Positions 10,385-23,538 of a stretch of DNA of 64,000 nt are shown in pieces. Numbering within the stretch: the first letter of the stretch is position 1; every line of letters starts with the position of its first letter. A model generated the notes under the pieces. The model saw only the letters and a program-made list of their open reading frames with translations, was not told where the DNA came from and ran no database searches. The stretch spans positions 310,001 through 374,000 of the forward strand of contig JACGCK010000001.1 of NCBI GenBank assembly GCA_014925825.1. The letters run 5' to 3'. This stretch comes from Pholiota molesta (Eukaryota; Basidiomycota; Agaricomycetes; Agaricales; Strophariaceae). Both the position numbers and the translations under genes were made by a program.

Positions 10385-13300
10385 ATGAAGGGGAATGCTA
10401 GCGGATCGGATATTCTGATAGTCCCGACAATCCTCCTACTGGCTCCTTGCACTTCGCAGAAGTTCCGACACTGGCAGGCACAAGACGTAGTCGATGTTTT
10501 GCTTGCGGCGGAAGGATTAAAGGAGGAAGTTTTGGGAGACTTGGAGGACTGTGGATGGAGTTTGCAGAGACTACGGCTGAACGAAGTGGTCGACCTTGGG
10601 AGGAAGAGGAGCTGTTGGCTCTTGGAGATGGTTAGTATTTCATTATTCTATTCACAGTGAACGAAGCTCACCGAGTTCTAGGTGTCGTGCCGCCTAGCAC
10701 TCTCATAGCCCCAATTGTTACCAACCATGTTCAACCAGAGAACCTCCAACGACACTTCTCCACGTTCCCGATGACTGGACATCTTCATACGCCTGTGCTT
10801 CGGCTAGTGTCTCTCAACCCCCTACTGTCGGTCATGGTTTCGTTCCTGCGGGTACCCGAAATTCATGATGGATTTGAGTATAAGGTCTTCATCTCTCGAA
10901 CAACAACAGTAGCAGACATCGTCCAGTCGATAACTGAAGAGCTTGGATTATCCAAATCCCTGCCTTTTCCCGGAGCAGGTACCTTGGAGTATGTCGTTGA
11001 AGAGGTATGGATGCATGGCGAGGATGAAAGTAAGCACGTAACTCCTTTCATTGTTTCTCCGCTTATTGTGGATACAGAAACTTCGAGGCTTCCCGCGATA
11101 ACGTGTATATTCGACGTTCTTGGATTCCCGTTTTCTGCAAACCCCTACAAGTCCACTGCGAAGCGCCAGTTCCGATTCTGTGTGCCTGATGAATGGTATC
11201 GACGATCAAAATCGCGCGATGTCTCGCCCGCGGCAGGCCCATCTGAACAGACATTGAAACATCTGGCGTCGCTGGAAGAATCCGAGGGGAGAAGAGGAAG
11301 AGGGTGAAGGAACGGCAAAAGCTGGCGATCGCATCAACCCGCCGCCTCGGCCCAATTCGGCAAAAACGATCGAGCAGCGGGGACTTGTCACACAAGCCCG
11401 TCTGTCCAGCTTTTTCAACGGATGGGGGCAGAGTTCGCCAACTCCTTCTCGTCGCAGCAGTACCGTAGATGGCAGGAAGAGCGTAAGCGAGCCAAAGCTT
11501 GTCGAGCAGACAGCCCAAAGCAACCTCGAACGGAAGAGCCTATCAAACATAAGCGATGACGAGGGAGAGGAAGAGGGAGATTTCCAGGCGGATTTTGAGG
11601 ATATGCTAGTGAGTCTGCTTGATCCTTTATTGTTTACAAGGTACAAGACTAAAGTTGGAATAGAATGATGCGGTTTGGGAGGCGAGAAACGCGATAGAAT
11701 GTATGCGCTTTCCCCTGAACGCAAGAAATATCTTGTTCGTCAACATCGCCAGTTCAAGTCCACGAACCAGCAGGTTCCCGGTAGTCCTAACTCAACATCC
11801 ACCTCTTATGGACCGTCTAGTGCAGCGGCCTACTGCCTAGACTTATTCCTCAACTGACCGGCGATGCTGGTCTCATCCGTCGCTTCTCTTTTGTCGGATG
11901 GGGTTCAGGGACTTCTGCTGTCCCTCCAGTCATATCGACAGAATCCAATGGTTCAACAGGAGAATTCAACAATAACAGTAGCCCCAAGGGAATCTACAAG
12001 CCCAGATCACGAAGGTCGCCGAAGACATGCAGCCTCTTCAGCCTCAGAGCACGGGTAGCCTTTGGACCAGCTGGTTGTCCTCTGTCGGTGGCGATCGTTC
12101 GTCAGAAAAGGACGACGACAAGGAGTCTGTTAAATCTGCCAGGTGGTACATCGACGGCCTGCGCATAGGCAGACGCCCGACATGAAACTGGTGAAACACT
12201 TGATGACTCTGCGGGTTCATCTTTCAACGGCGAAATTGGGTTTTATTTCGGATTTCGTGGGTGCTGAGAAGGGTTTGACTGGGCTGGGGGCACTATTATC
12301 GGGCTTAGTGGGCAAAGGCGGTAAGAAGAGAGCGCTCAGTGAGATTGAGACGATAGTGCTGTTGGAAGTTCTTAAGTGCTTGAGAGTTCTTTTAAACACC
12401 GCAGTGCGTATTTATTTTTCTTCGATGTCAAAATTATTTATGTTGGTTGTCGATCGATAGCCTGGTTTCAATGAAGTGTTGGCGTCACCAAGAGTGATTA
12501 CTCATATATCATATGCCCTCCATGCATCATCGCCCAAAGTGCATACATTGGCTTCCGAATTGCTGGCTGCTATATGTATGCTCTCAGTGACAGATGGCCA
12601 TAAGGCAGTCCTCGCAGCACTCTCGGATTTTCGCATCGCCTTTGACGAAGACTTCCGCTTTGAAACCTTGTTATCGACACTACGCGTGGCTGATGTCGAT
12701 TTCGACAATGACAGTGATAGTGGGGTTGGCTTTGGAAATGAAGAAGATGGGGTTTGGGATGCACGAATAGGCACTATGACCCTTGTAAATGCCGTCACGA
12801 ATTGTCCAGAAGATTTGGAAGAGAGAGTGCTGCTTCGCGAAGAACTCGGTCGTAGAGGCTTGAACGAACTGATAGTCGTACGTCGGTTTTTTTCAATCTA
12901 ATAGGTTCTGGTTCTCAATATCTTTAATATCAATCACTAGGCCTTCGATACATCAAACCGCCAGATTCGCTCCTTACCCAACTCAACCTGTACACAGAAG
13001 AGAAATTTGAGGATGAAGAGGACATGCGAGAGCGAGCTCGAAGTTTAACAGACCAGCTGAGAAGGGGGCACCAGCGTTCGCCATCAGATTCAGAGGTTGC
13101 GCTTCAGGATCTTGTCCAATTGGCCAAACAACATGGCGAACTTTACCCTACAATGCTCGGTATCCTCAAACATTACAATCAAATCCTTCAGAGAGATGTC
13201 GGAATGTAAGAATTTATGAACCATGTGAAATATACCTTCGCTAACCACAAATCTTCTAGACAATTGAAGGCGGACTTGTTCACCATCCTTGACCGTTTTG

Positions 13301-16300
13301 TGGAGCAGGCAGCGATGCTAGATAGTTTGTAAGAACATTATTTCTTCTATTTTATCGTGGAATAACTCTTTTGCCAGTGATGAAAGTTGGCGTATCTTCC
13401 TCAAGCGCTTTTCTACATCCGTTCAACATATTACAGGGCAAGAGATTGAAGTCAAAGGCGCAGGCGAAAACGATGCAAGAGATATAGTTGAACAAGAACT
13501 TGAATCTCTTCGAATGAAGGTCGAAGAGCTAAGCGATGAGGTTTTTTTCTTGCCAGAGTCGACATTTTTCGTTTCTGATTGGATCATAGCGAATTGAACT
13601 GCGTAAGGAGCTCAATCAACAGCTCGCCGAATTGAACACACTGAAGTCACTACAACCTGGTAGTCAAGTTCCTAATTCAAATAATAGCCGCAAAACAGGC
13701 CCAGAGGTATTATACCATCCCTTTATCACAAACTCTGAACTAAATTATTTCAAACTTAGCAAAACTTTCAGGGTCTTGTGCAGCGTCTTATTACGAAGGA
13801 AAAGCAAGTGATCCAACTTCAGACTGAGCTTGATCAATATAAAGTTCAGAACCTTGGAGAATTGCGGGATGCCGTACGTATATTTTTGTCACAGAAGGAA
13901 TTTGACTGAAAATGGTGTTAAGGACGAGCGTGCTAAGAGGGAACGCGACCGGGTCAAATGGAACACTTTAATGGAGGAAATTACCAAGTTCAAGGCTAAG
14001 GTAAATAATCACCTCTGATCCACTCTTTTCTATGGTTGAAAATAGTTTAGATAAGCGACTTAGAGAATGAGATGGTTATCAAAGACAAGGAAATAGTCTA
14101 CCTCAAACGCGCTCTCGAATCTGTTTATACAAGGTTTATGTCGAGAGAAGAAGCTCGCGACGGGAAGAAAGCCACCGAACTTGACGCGCAGGCCATGGCC
14201 AATCGGGACCATTGAACGACTGACGGAGAAGGACCAACAAATTCAGATCCTGAATGATGAGGTTTCTGACCTAAAAGCTCGCTTGGCTGCGAAGCCCAAG
14301 ACAGAACAAGAATTCAAGGCCAAATCTGCGCCTCCACTACCCCCAGTCAAACCTAGGAAATTGCCTGCGTCGTCCTTGAATCCATTTACATCGTCCTCAT
14401 CGAATGCGCCATTACCTTCGCCACCTGTCCCTGCATTGGCGGACAAGACCTATAATCTACCACCATCATCGCCTCCACCCCCACCCCCGCCTCCGCCTCC
14501 GCCACCTCCACCTCCACAAGTTTTGCCTATTGCACCAGCTTCTACTGCGTTGTCTGGAGGTCCTCCACCTCCTCCGCCACCACCGCCACCACCACCACCG
14601 GCCATTTCAGATGCATCTCCTTCGAATGGCCTGCCTGGTATATCACTACCTCCGCCTCCACCTCCGCCTCCAGGTCAATTGGGAGCGCCACCACCTCCAC
14701 CATCGGCTTTCAGAATGGGTCTCAAGACGAAAATCACTCGCCTGCTAAGAAAATGAAACCTTTCTTTTGGAATAAACTTTTAAACAGTAATGGCAGTGCT
14801 ACAGTTTGGAATGACCTTCCAGGAGGGTTGCAGTTGGATCTGTCCGACTTAGAGTCGACGTTTGTCATCGACACCGCACCGCCAACTCCCTCGCAAATCA
14901 TGAGCCCGAAAAAACAGAACGTTACTACCCTGTTGGACATCACCCGCGCCAATAACGTTGGTAGGTGAATTTCTTTTTGAGAATGAAGTCCGTTAATTGA
15001 TCACACCAACCCAAACAGCCATAATGTTATCTCGCATCAAAATGGATTATCCACAGATTCGGAAGGCATTGCTGGAGATGGATGATGAACAACTGTCTGT
15101 TGACCACTTGAAGGCGATCAGCAAGCAACTCCCAACTGCCGAAGAGGCAAGTTTTCTTTCCTATGTATAATCGCATTGTATCTAAAGAGACATGTAGATC
15201 GAGCGTATCAAGTCTTTTGAAGATGTGAGGAAATTATCCAAGGCAGATCAATACTTCTACGAGGTCTGTCTATTATTTTCAACAAAGTTTTCTTTTCATG
15301 CTCAATAACCTCTAATTAGATTATGAGCATTCCACGACTCTCTGAGCGCCTAGAATGCATGCAGTATAGGCGAAAATTTGATCTCGACATAGAAGAGATC
15401 CGCCCGGATCTCAATGTCCTTCGCAATGCATCTCATGAACTGAGGTCTTCATCCAAATTCAAGCAGACTCTCCAGGTCAGCGATGCAATTTTTATGGCCA
15501 AAAAGCATATTGATGAAAGTACATTAGATTGTATTAATCCTTGGAAATACCCTCAACGGTTCGACATTTCGAGGAGGTGCTCAAGGGTTCCAACTTGATT
15601 CGCTATTGAAGGTTTGTTGCCAAACTCTTGCTCGTATGGTGCAATGTTGAAGTTGGGAACCTAGATGAGAGAGACCAAGACTGCCAAAGGTGGCTCTGAA
15701 TGTCCGACACTGCTGCATTATCTAGCCAAAGTGCTAATGAGAAAGGACCCGTCACTTGCAAAGTTTATTGATGAGCTTCCAAGCCTGGAAGCAGCAGCTC
15801 GCGGTACGAATCCGAAAGCTAATTGACCTTCGTGTTGCCAACCTGAATCTTTTTGATAGTCTCCGTGCAAACTACATTGCAATCTGTGAACCTGCTTGTT
15901 TCAGGGCTGGATCAAGTCAAGGGCGAAGTCCGAACACATGACCAGATACGACCTATTACTTCTAGCGATCGCTTTGTTCAAGTTATGGAGGTATGTCTTG
16001 TACTCAAAATGGCACGCAGTCTTCCACAACTTTCTTCACATAGCCTTTCATCGCCGAGAAGACCTCCACTATTGAAGCGTTGAAGAACATGGAAGCTGCA
16101 TTGAGGAAGGAGCTGAAATCGCTATTGGCTTACTACGGAGAAAATCCTGAATCTCCAGAAGCGCCTAAACCAGAAGACTTCTTTGGGCTTATTGCTTCAT
16201 TTTCATCATCACTTCAGGTATGTAACCTTTGTTTCAACCCTTTCTTACATGTCACATTTCTTATATGTATCCTTAGAAATGTGCTGTTGAGGTGCATGAT

Positions 16301-16633
16301 GCTCAAGCTAAGCTGCAAACCTCGCTACCGACCCCCAGAGTGACGATTGATGAGGCTCCGGTGGAGAAACCTGATCCAGTAGGCGTTGAAAGTGTCAGCC
16401 CTCTTTTATCTGCTTACATTATTCTGCAGACGATAAAGGCCCAAGTTGTCGGAGGAAAGGGGAATAACATGTCCCAGAAAGTGGCAGAAGGCAATTCTGT
16501 AGGCCAAGGCGATCTCGACTCTGCTATTAGAAGCATGAGACAAGGTACGAAACGCAGGGCGCGCCCTGCACGCCCATTGAGCAAGATATTCTTCGATGGA
16601 AGCTCCGGAAGACCGCACAGCCAAACTTTTTGA
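10385..16633 (+). CDS. BNI1: Diaphanous-type formin (cytokinesis, actin nucleation)
   Basis: The parts appear in canonical order. An N-terminal basidiomycete-specific part (FRFCVPDEWYRRSK) is followed by the GTPase-binding/FH3 region (MYALSPERKKYLVRQHRQF; RLIPQLTGDAGLIRRFSF; DMKLVKHLMTLRVHLSTAK) and coiled-coil exons at 13.0-14.2 kb. The FH1 domain has three proline runs at about 14461-14715. The FH2 domain spans about 14750-16350 (MKPFFWNKLL; ILGNTLNGSTFRGGAQGF; MRETKTAKGG). The DAD lies at about 16508-16563 (DSAIRSMRQGTKRRARP). Formins nucleate unbranched actin cables; DAD and the N-terminal GBD autoinhibit until a Rho GTPase binds. About a dozen short introns split the gene. One-base shifts at 11669, 11831 and 12168 are each one homopolymer base short, in an essentially single-copy core gene. 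The start codon is uncertain. Confidence 0.88.
14461..14715 (+). repeat. FH1 polyproline-coding tracts (CCA/CCT/CCG repeats)
   Basis: Three dense runs of proline codons inside the formin encode uninterrupted polyproline stretches separated by short linkers. They are the profilin-actin recruiting sites of the FH1 domain. The codon mix CCA, CCT, CCG and CCC shows selection on protein and not simple microsatellite slippage. Confidence 0.8.
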
Positions 16634-16895
16634 TTATGGCTTGTTTTAGTTTGGCATATCCCAGGACTCATACCAGCATTATTCTCAACCATTTAGTAGT
16701 CAATTTCACCGATTTATCATATCTTTTAGTGAGATAGACGCGTACCATTTACATTTACACTTTGAAATTGAACGCGTAGGTCACAAACCATGTGCTTGCG
16801 TTACATACACTATGGTTGTGATTGATGGCTGCACTGTAATAACCTGTGTAATACACTGCCTGTATTTCTTAAACCACGACTCTTATGACACCACC

Positions 16896-19800
16896 ATGAT
16901 ACCCTCAAGTAGCTCTAATCTTTCCGCGAAGAGCCAGGGCGGCCGCCCTGGCTCAAGTCTTGCTAGGCCCGTGTCAAGAAACACTTCTCGACCATCATCG
17001 AGCACAACGCCCAGGCCAGCATCAAGCCTATCCACACGCCCTTTGTCAAGCGCCTCCACTCGCCCTGCATCGCGATTTTCTCAACGGCCACATTCAAGAC
17101 ATGCGCGATCTCGTTTGATACCCGTATGCCAGACCCTGGTATCCCAGATGACTGGCCTCCAAGAGGATGGAAGGAAAAGGATGCAGAAGGCGAAGCATTC
17201 CAAGAATTGGTGGAGTATGCTGTGAAAAGCTTGGAGACTTCCACCATCAATAAAGCTACAGCTGGCGTTGATATGAGCGCGATAGACCGTCAAATAAGTG
17301 GGTGAGTAGTGCTTCGCTTCCTCTATTTAAATACTCACTCCGTACAGGCTTGCGCTCAAGGCGCGAATCAACTCGAAAGCGTACTCGGAGAAGCTTTAGA
17401 ATCTGCATATAAGACACTAAAATCTCATATAGGGGACGGGAGCTCGATCTTGACGAAGAGTCAAGGTAAGTGCCTTCTATTTTGTAGACGCTACTGCTAA
17501 ATCAGAAATTCAACTCACAGACAGCGCGCATCCCTGATCATTTACAATTTTTGGTTTGGCTAGATCTTCATTGAAATGGTAAATATTCTTATGGCAATAT
17601 CGTAGCTCGCCCTCAATCAACCTCCTTCAAATGGAACAGTGGAATTGGCGAAGTCATACCTTGAAACAATTAGAAATCCGTCTCCACCTCCTCCAACCTT
17701 ACCTGGGCCGATATCCTGCGGAAGAACCATTTGAAGGAGAACACTGGGAAGGTGTCTATGGATTCTCTGGTTCGGCAAACGAGAAAGTCGACAAAGACGA
17801 ATGGGACAGTTCTCCGTCTCTTTCGCCACTTAATTCAGATGATCTAGCTCTTGATGACGATGACGACGATTCATCTGACTACGATAGACCTTCGTCGCCC
17901 CTTTCGAACCACTACTCTCAGATCCTTGGCCCAAATCATCCCAAACAAACCCTCCGTATACTTATCAACATAGGAAACAATTCGAAGATCTCAGAACGAA
18001 GCAATATTGGAGAGACGAGTGGCATACCGACGCCTCCATTGGATCTCGATTTGATATTGGAAACCCTTCTAGTCTAGGTTTGCACATATATTAATTTTTC
18101 AACATCTTACTAATAGCCAAAACCGATGCAGGTCCTACTGTCGCAAGGGTTCTTGCTCAAGCGAGCGGTTTCAAAGATGCACAGGCCATGTTACAACCAG
18201 AGGTATGTAAACGAATTTCTTACGAATTTTGCATGACTTACTAAAATCCATGACTAGCGATATATCAACGAAGATGACATGGTTCGCGAAATCCTCATGG
18301 TATTGCAAGGCAACAAGAATATCGTGTTAACTTGGAAGGAGAATGCGTTTAGGGTCAGTTGTTGTCTTGAGTTGCGGGATGTCAATTGACATGGCAATCC
18401 ATAAAGGTCACACCGACTACACCAAGGTTGATACACCTGAGCTTAGCCTCCAGGAATCCATCATTACCTCATTGGCTAGAACCGCTACTACGGCAGAACA
18501 ACTGCGACGATTTTCGCGTGCGGTCTTCGATCGGGCGCTCTCTCCCAACAGCAAAAGTAACAAGGCGACGTCTACCCGCACATGCGAAGCATTCGCCGAT
18601 GCCATTGATGAAGCTGTTCGTGGATTTGATGCATGGTGTGCGAAGCGAGAAGAGGCCATGTGTCGTGCATATGCTGGGCTCGACCATGATCTCTTGTGGT
18701 CAGTCTTCTGGGAACGGAAAGAGCCATCCGCGATGAGTATGAAACCTCATTCGAAGTTCTGCTCGATATTGTGTACAGAGTCTTCCAATTGGAACCTGGG
18801 CAAGATATCACCCTCTTCGATCAAATAAAACAAAAACGACAACCTGCGGCTTTGACTGCCCTCCTCCTGGATACTCTATTTTCCAATGTTCAGCAACATA
18901 TGGAAAGAGGCGATAAGGTAACGAGCGATGCCCTCATGCGCGTATTCGTAAGGACGGCAGAACCCGTTTGGGGAATGGTGGGCAGATGGCTCAAGGATGG
19001 CATGGGACTTGGTTTGGGAGTTGGTACAGGAGGAAAATCTGGTATGGCAGATGAACTTGACGATGAATTCTTTATCGAAAGCAGTGGCGTTGGTATTGGC
19101 ATGATGGGAATGGGCTTAATGGACCCAGAATTTTGGAAAGAAGGGTATGCACTCCGGGAAGGAGTCGCGTCGTACGGAGATTCAGATTCGCCAGAAGAGG
19201 TGCCTATGCTGAAAGGGCCATTCCCCTGTTTCTGGAACATGTTGCCCAGCTGGTGCTAGAGACAGGCAAGGCAGTTGGTCTCATGAGGGCTCTCGGCCAA
19301 CCACCTCTCGATAATGCATTTAGCGACTGGAAGTCGTTCTCTAATCTTGTGAGTTCCGAAACTCAGAACATAGACGGAGTTGTGGGGGAAACGTCGGACT
19401 TTTCTCCGTTTCTGTCGACACGCTATCTCGCCTCATTTATGATGGTCTACTTCCTCACTATCAAGCTACCGGCATGCGCCTGGTCAAGGTTCTGATAGAT
19501 GATTGCGGTCTGTGGAAACATCTGGCTGCCATTGAGGATTTATTCTTGATGCGCAAAGGAGATGCTATGAGTCATTTCATAGATGTTCTATTCACCAAGG
19601 TAATGTAACCTATTTTCCACATTGGGCATTACTTGACACCCGTATCACCCGCAGATGGATTCCGGGCAATCATGGGCGACTTTCATTTCTTGAACGCAGC
19701 GTTTGCTGATGTGATAGAATCCAATACGAACGCTGGCGGCAAAGAGTGGATCAATGCCACACTAGTTCGTCTATCCTATCGAGGAGGCAGAGACAAAGAT

Positions 19801-20900
19801 CGCTCAATCAAACGCACGGTCAAAGCAATCGATGGGCTTGCCCTAGAATATGCGGTCCCGTTCCCGCTTACCTACATCTTTCAACCGCGAATCATGCAAG
19901 GCTATACCGAGGTCTTTACCTTTTTGATGCAGATCCGGAGGGCCAAGAGCGTGATGGAAAGAATTCTGGTTAGAGATGAGCGGAGTAGAGGGAAGAAATT
20001 AGAGAGGAACTGAAGGTTTTCTATGCGATGAGGAGCAGGTTGAGCTGGTTTATCAAGTAAGTTTATTCACCTTGTCGCAAAGTAAAGTGCTGACTTCATA
20101 TTCAATAGTACCATGCTAAATTTCATAACGACATATGTACGTACCATTTCACAAATCTTGGCTCGGATTTACAAGCTTGGCCTAATTTTTTGTAACATAG
20201 GTCATTCATGCAGAGGTATCACGATTCCACGAAGCCTTTCATAAGACTCAGTCCCTTGATGACATGATTCAATTACATGAAACACAGTAAGTCAAATGAA
20301 TTGCTTCAAAATGGCTCATAACTAATGGTACATTAGTCTTGAGAAGATCAAAGGTCGCTGTCTCTTGAAACCTAACGTAATTTTTTTTTCAACGCGCCGT
20401 TGTTTCGTTTCTGACGCGATGCTGTTGCTGTTTCACAGACATCCGCTCTTCATCGAACTATTCTTTCCATTCTGGACATGTGTCTGCAATTTAGCGAAGG
20501 CTTCGTTGCATTTGCTGGCGATACCACAGCTACGCTCGATGTTTCCCGCCAGTCCATCATCATGAAGCGACATCGCAGCCGCCGACAAAGACGCCAGAGA
20601 AAAAACGTTATCGGTTTTTCGCAATATGTACAAGAGGACGATGAAAGCTCCGATGAAGAGGAGCTTGCGGAAGATGCTGGCTTGGAAAACATTCCACCAG
20701 AGCCATCCTATTCTATGTTGGGGACCTCAACCAGTTCGGGAGATGAAGATTTTTACGGACGCGTGGAAAGGATGTCATCCGAGCTAGACGGCCTTGTGCG
20801 TTTCCTTCGCCGAGGTGTGGAAAGTCTTGCAGGTGGTACTAGTGAAGCAGCGCCCGCATTCGGAGTGCTGGCTTTTTCATTGGAGGATTGGGATATCTGA
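16896..20900 (+). CDS. Gamma-tubulin complex component (Spc97/Spc98 family, GCP5/6-like)
   Basis: The start is the ATG at 16896 and opens a Ser/Arg/Pro-rich repeat region (TRPASRFSQRPHSRHARSR). A conserved N-terminal part follows (DTRMPDPGIPDDWPPRGW; PFEGEHWEGVYGFSG; QYWRDEWH). The GCP grip regions run from about 18100 to 20900 (ARVLAQASGFKDAQAML; MVLQGNKNIVLTWKENAFR; a C-terminal block with HAEVSRFHEAFHKTQSLDDM and GRCLLKP). That last motif resembles GCP5 more than GCP2 or GCP3. The product would be a gamma-TuRC subunit at spindle pole bodies, shaping the microtubule-nucleation template. The terminal region is acidic and ends LEDWDI. A one-base shift lies at the T run 17114-17116. The exact paralogue class is inferred. 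Confidence 0.78.
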
Positions 20901-21086
20901 TTGCTTGGTCTCACTCGATTGTATGAAAACTTTGTAGCAGCATCAATAAATAGCCTCTAGTGTAGCAGTAATTTTATGGGAAATTTTTATCAATGTTCAC
21001 GACCAACCGGGATTCCCAACTTTTCAGAGTCAGACTGAACTTGGAAAGTTATGGAATGCAACATCGTCGAATCAAAACTAAAAAAA

Positions 21087-21159
21087 TGGGGGCACCGCGG
21101 ATCGAACGCAGGACCTTTAGAACTTCAGTCTACTGCTCTCCCAGCTGAGCTATGCCCCC
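21087..21159 (-). tRNA. tRNA-Phe (anticodon GAA), no intron
   Basis: A complete cloverleaf on the minus strand: acceptor GGGGGCA pairs with TGCCCCC; D stem GCTC/GAGC; anticodon loop CTGAAGT with GAA at 21124-21126; T arm with TTCGATC loop; discriminator A from base 21087. An oligo-T run (21081-21086 on the minus strand) follows directly and would terminate Pol III. A-box and B-box sequences sit inside the gene in standard form. The outermost anticodon-stem pair is G27/A43, a mismatch. No intron is present, unlike many yeast tRNA-Phe genes. It lies between the convergent GCP and CSN12 genes. Confidence 0.93.
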
Positions 21160-21383
21160 CATGTGTTGAGCACCCAAATTTGTAAACACTGTGATTGGAA
21201 TCATTGGATGCAGGAACACCGATAAATTGCAAACCACACACCCAACTCTGCAAGGTCCTAGCGCGCGAATGCCCTTATGGATGCTCATATAGCGTGCTTT
21301 ATATTAAGATATATATCAATACTTCGATATACAAAAAAATTACAACAACACGAAGAGCAGATCGAGGAAACAACGCCCCCTAG

Positions 21384-23127
21384 TCATATCATCGCCAGTG
21401 GCGACGGTCGATCAGCCACCCTCGGGAATGTGTTCGCCGCAGCGAGAACGACCATCTGTTTCTCGTGGCTGATGTATCCCCGTATGAAGTTCTTGTAGAT
21501 CATGTTCGCGACTAGACACTCTGCCTCGTCTTCAACGACGTCGATGCCGGACACTGTCAGCGCGGTGTGGAACATGGAGATGGGGATTCGTGTTCCTTTT
21601 CCTGTGGCGACCCACCTATGTAAAAAAAGAAAAGAAGAGAAATTAAAGGTCGGGATATAGATGGAATGGAAGGCATTGGCGCGTACATTTTCCGGAAAAG
21701 CCCCCGTATACACAGTTCCCTGGCCTTTTCCAGAGAAAACCAGAGGTTGAGTTCGAGCAGCCGTGTTTCCCATTTGTCCAGTGCTTGATCGAAAGACTTG
21801 AGGTCACCGGTCCGGATGGCTGCTATGAAAGGGGCGAAAATCTCGTCTAGGACGGGGAATCGCTTCATTAACTCTGCGGAGGGAAGATGACCTTTCAGAA
21901 TCCGGAGAGGTATTAGATATGCCAAGATTCGCCTGGAAGTTATTGAATGGAGTTAGAGATAAGGTTAGACATTAACCTTTAGCATAAAAGGGAGAACGGC
22001 GCACTCTTGGTTACTATGGGCTTCAATATGGCAGTTATAGAAAGCAAGCGTTAGTTCCTCTTCAGCCTGATAGAGAGCGTGATCAGTGAATACTTCCTAC
22101 AGGATATAGATAAAGAAACCTACTTTCTCAAACTCTTCATTCAAGAAACTTAGCATGCCAATATAATACCTATATGTGACCTTCCAAGTGTTAAATCATT
22201 CGTAGAATGTACATCAAGTATCAAGCTTACTTGATGTGATCTTGGGTATGAAGAAAGTGGGGGGATGTCGGTGTTTGCTTGCAGAGCTCGTAGAATATTT
22301 TTTGATAGAGATATTCGTTTGATCTATGAGGTTGAAGAGTTCGTGGGGCAGATTGGTAAAATAGAGATATTGGGATGACTTGCCCGAAAGTAACTCTTTA
22401 ATACCAACCCCACGATATAATAAACCCCCCATTTTCTAGATTGGTCTGGCGGTGATGTTCTGAGGGTAAAGAAAGTTTAGCATGTTTCGAATTGGTCTCT
22501 GAAATTCTGACCTATCAGTCATGCAATGACCGAAGGCTTTTGCGATCGTTCTTGCGGAGTCCTCCATACATTCGCTCTTCTGGCCGTTGTATTTCGCGTG
22601 AAAGTCTGCCTATTGTTGGCTGTAAGCCGTACAGTAGAATAGAGCTAAGGGCGACACAAACATCCATGGCTAAATCTCGAAGGTCCCGTAAAATCGAGAA
22701 CAACGCAGGCAGTGTCCATCCCCGGTTTTCTGTGAAGAACCGCAAGAAAAGCCTGGTTCCAGGATTAGCCACGAGTATATCAGTACATATGTCGCTCACG
22801 AAACAAGTTGCGACTCCTCCTTAAACGCTTCAATGTATCTCTTTTTAGCCACATGAGTGCAGACCAGAACATATTGAATAGCGATATCATCCCAAGGGCT
22901 TTGCATGCATCCTTCATATCTTCCCATTGTGGCACGCTAGTATCATATATTTTAGAGTTTTCGTCAAACCAAGTAATTGTGCTACTCACCGAGGGATTTC
23001 TGAACTCCTTCACTAGCTCTTTTCCGTGAGGACTTGTCGGCCGCAGAAGATATGCAAGATTGGGTCCATTTTCAGCTAGAATGGCATCATTGAGCTGCAT
23101 AATGTATGTGGAGAAGTCCATCGGCAT
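21384..23127 (-). CDS. CSN12: PCI-domain protein, CSN12/PCID2 (Thp1) family
   Basis: The start is the ATG at 23127 (MPMDFSTYIMQLNDAI). Conserved stretches in order: ANPGTRLFLRFFTENRGW, then CNTYYR-like helices ending EKAEEELTLAFYNCH, then RILAYLIPLRILKGHLPS, then a winged-helix PCI end (FHTALTVSGIDVVEDEAECL; MIYKNFIRGYISHEKQMVVL) and FPRV. These match the CSN12/PCID2 family, associated with the COP9 signalosome in fungi and, as Thp1/PCID2, with the nuclear-pore TREX-2 mRNA export complex. The likely role is nucleic-acid-linked export or splicing-coupled work in the nucleus; which complex cannot be decided. About eight introns are apparent. Frame shifts near 22810-22830 sit beside A and G runs. 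It diverges from the NADAR gene. Confidence 0.78.
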
Positions 23128-23538
23128 TTTGACACGCAGAAATTAATATCTCTTGATGATGCGATTGAGTATATGGATTGAGAGCGATGGTGGTCCTGTT
23201 CTGTGTTCACAGCCAGTGTCCGGGTTTCCAAATCGGGTTCCGCGAAACGTCCTGTGTGTAATCACATGATCTACACGTGCTTATGGCACCTATTAACAAA
23301 TTACCTGATTTAGACATGTCCCTTTCAACATTCGTCCCTGACTTTCTTTCTTTCTTTACGACTTTTCTCCGCATCTTATGTTTTCTACCTAGCGCCACCT
23401 ACTTTGTATCCTTTTTACGGCCATCTACGTTTTTGTAAGTGATCGCTGCCAGTATCAGCTCAAGAATCTAACGCACAAACCTGATATGGCAGTCACGACA
23501 AAATTGCAATCTATATCCAATTCCACCATAGAACAGCT
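23128..23538. promoter_or_regulatory. Divergent promoter region, CSN12 / NADAR gene
   Basis: About 410 bases between divergent start codons. It holds a CACGTG E-box at 23274-23279 and, 10 bases left of it, a related CACATG. A C/T-rich stretch with TTTC repeats lies at about 23340-23370. No gene is seen. Confidence 0.4.

Noticed and set aside
10116..10388. Open frames upstream of the formin as a separate gene
   Set aside because: No splice-consistent extension, no recognisable composition or motif; more likely promoter and leader.
14404..14748. Open frame rich in His/Arg/Leu over the formin FH1 region
   Set aside because: It is a shadow of the proline-codon repeats (CCA/CCT read one base off).
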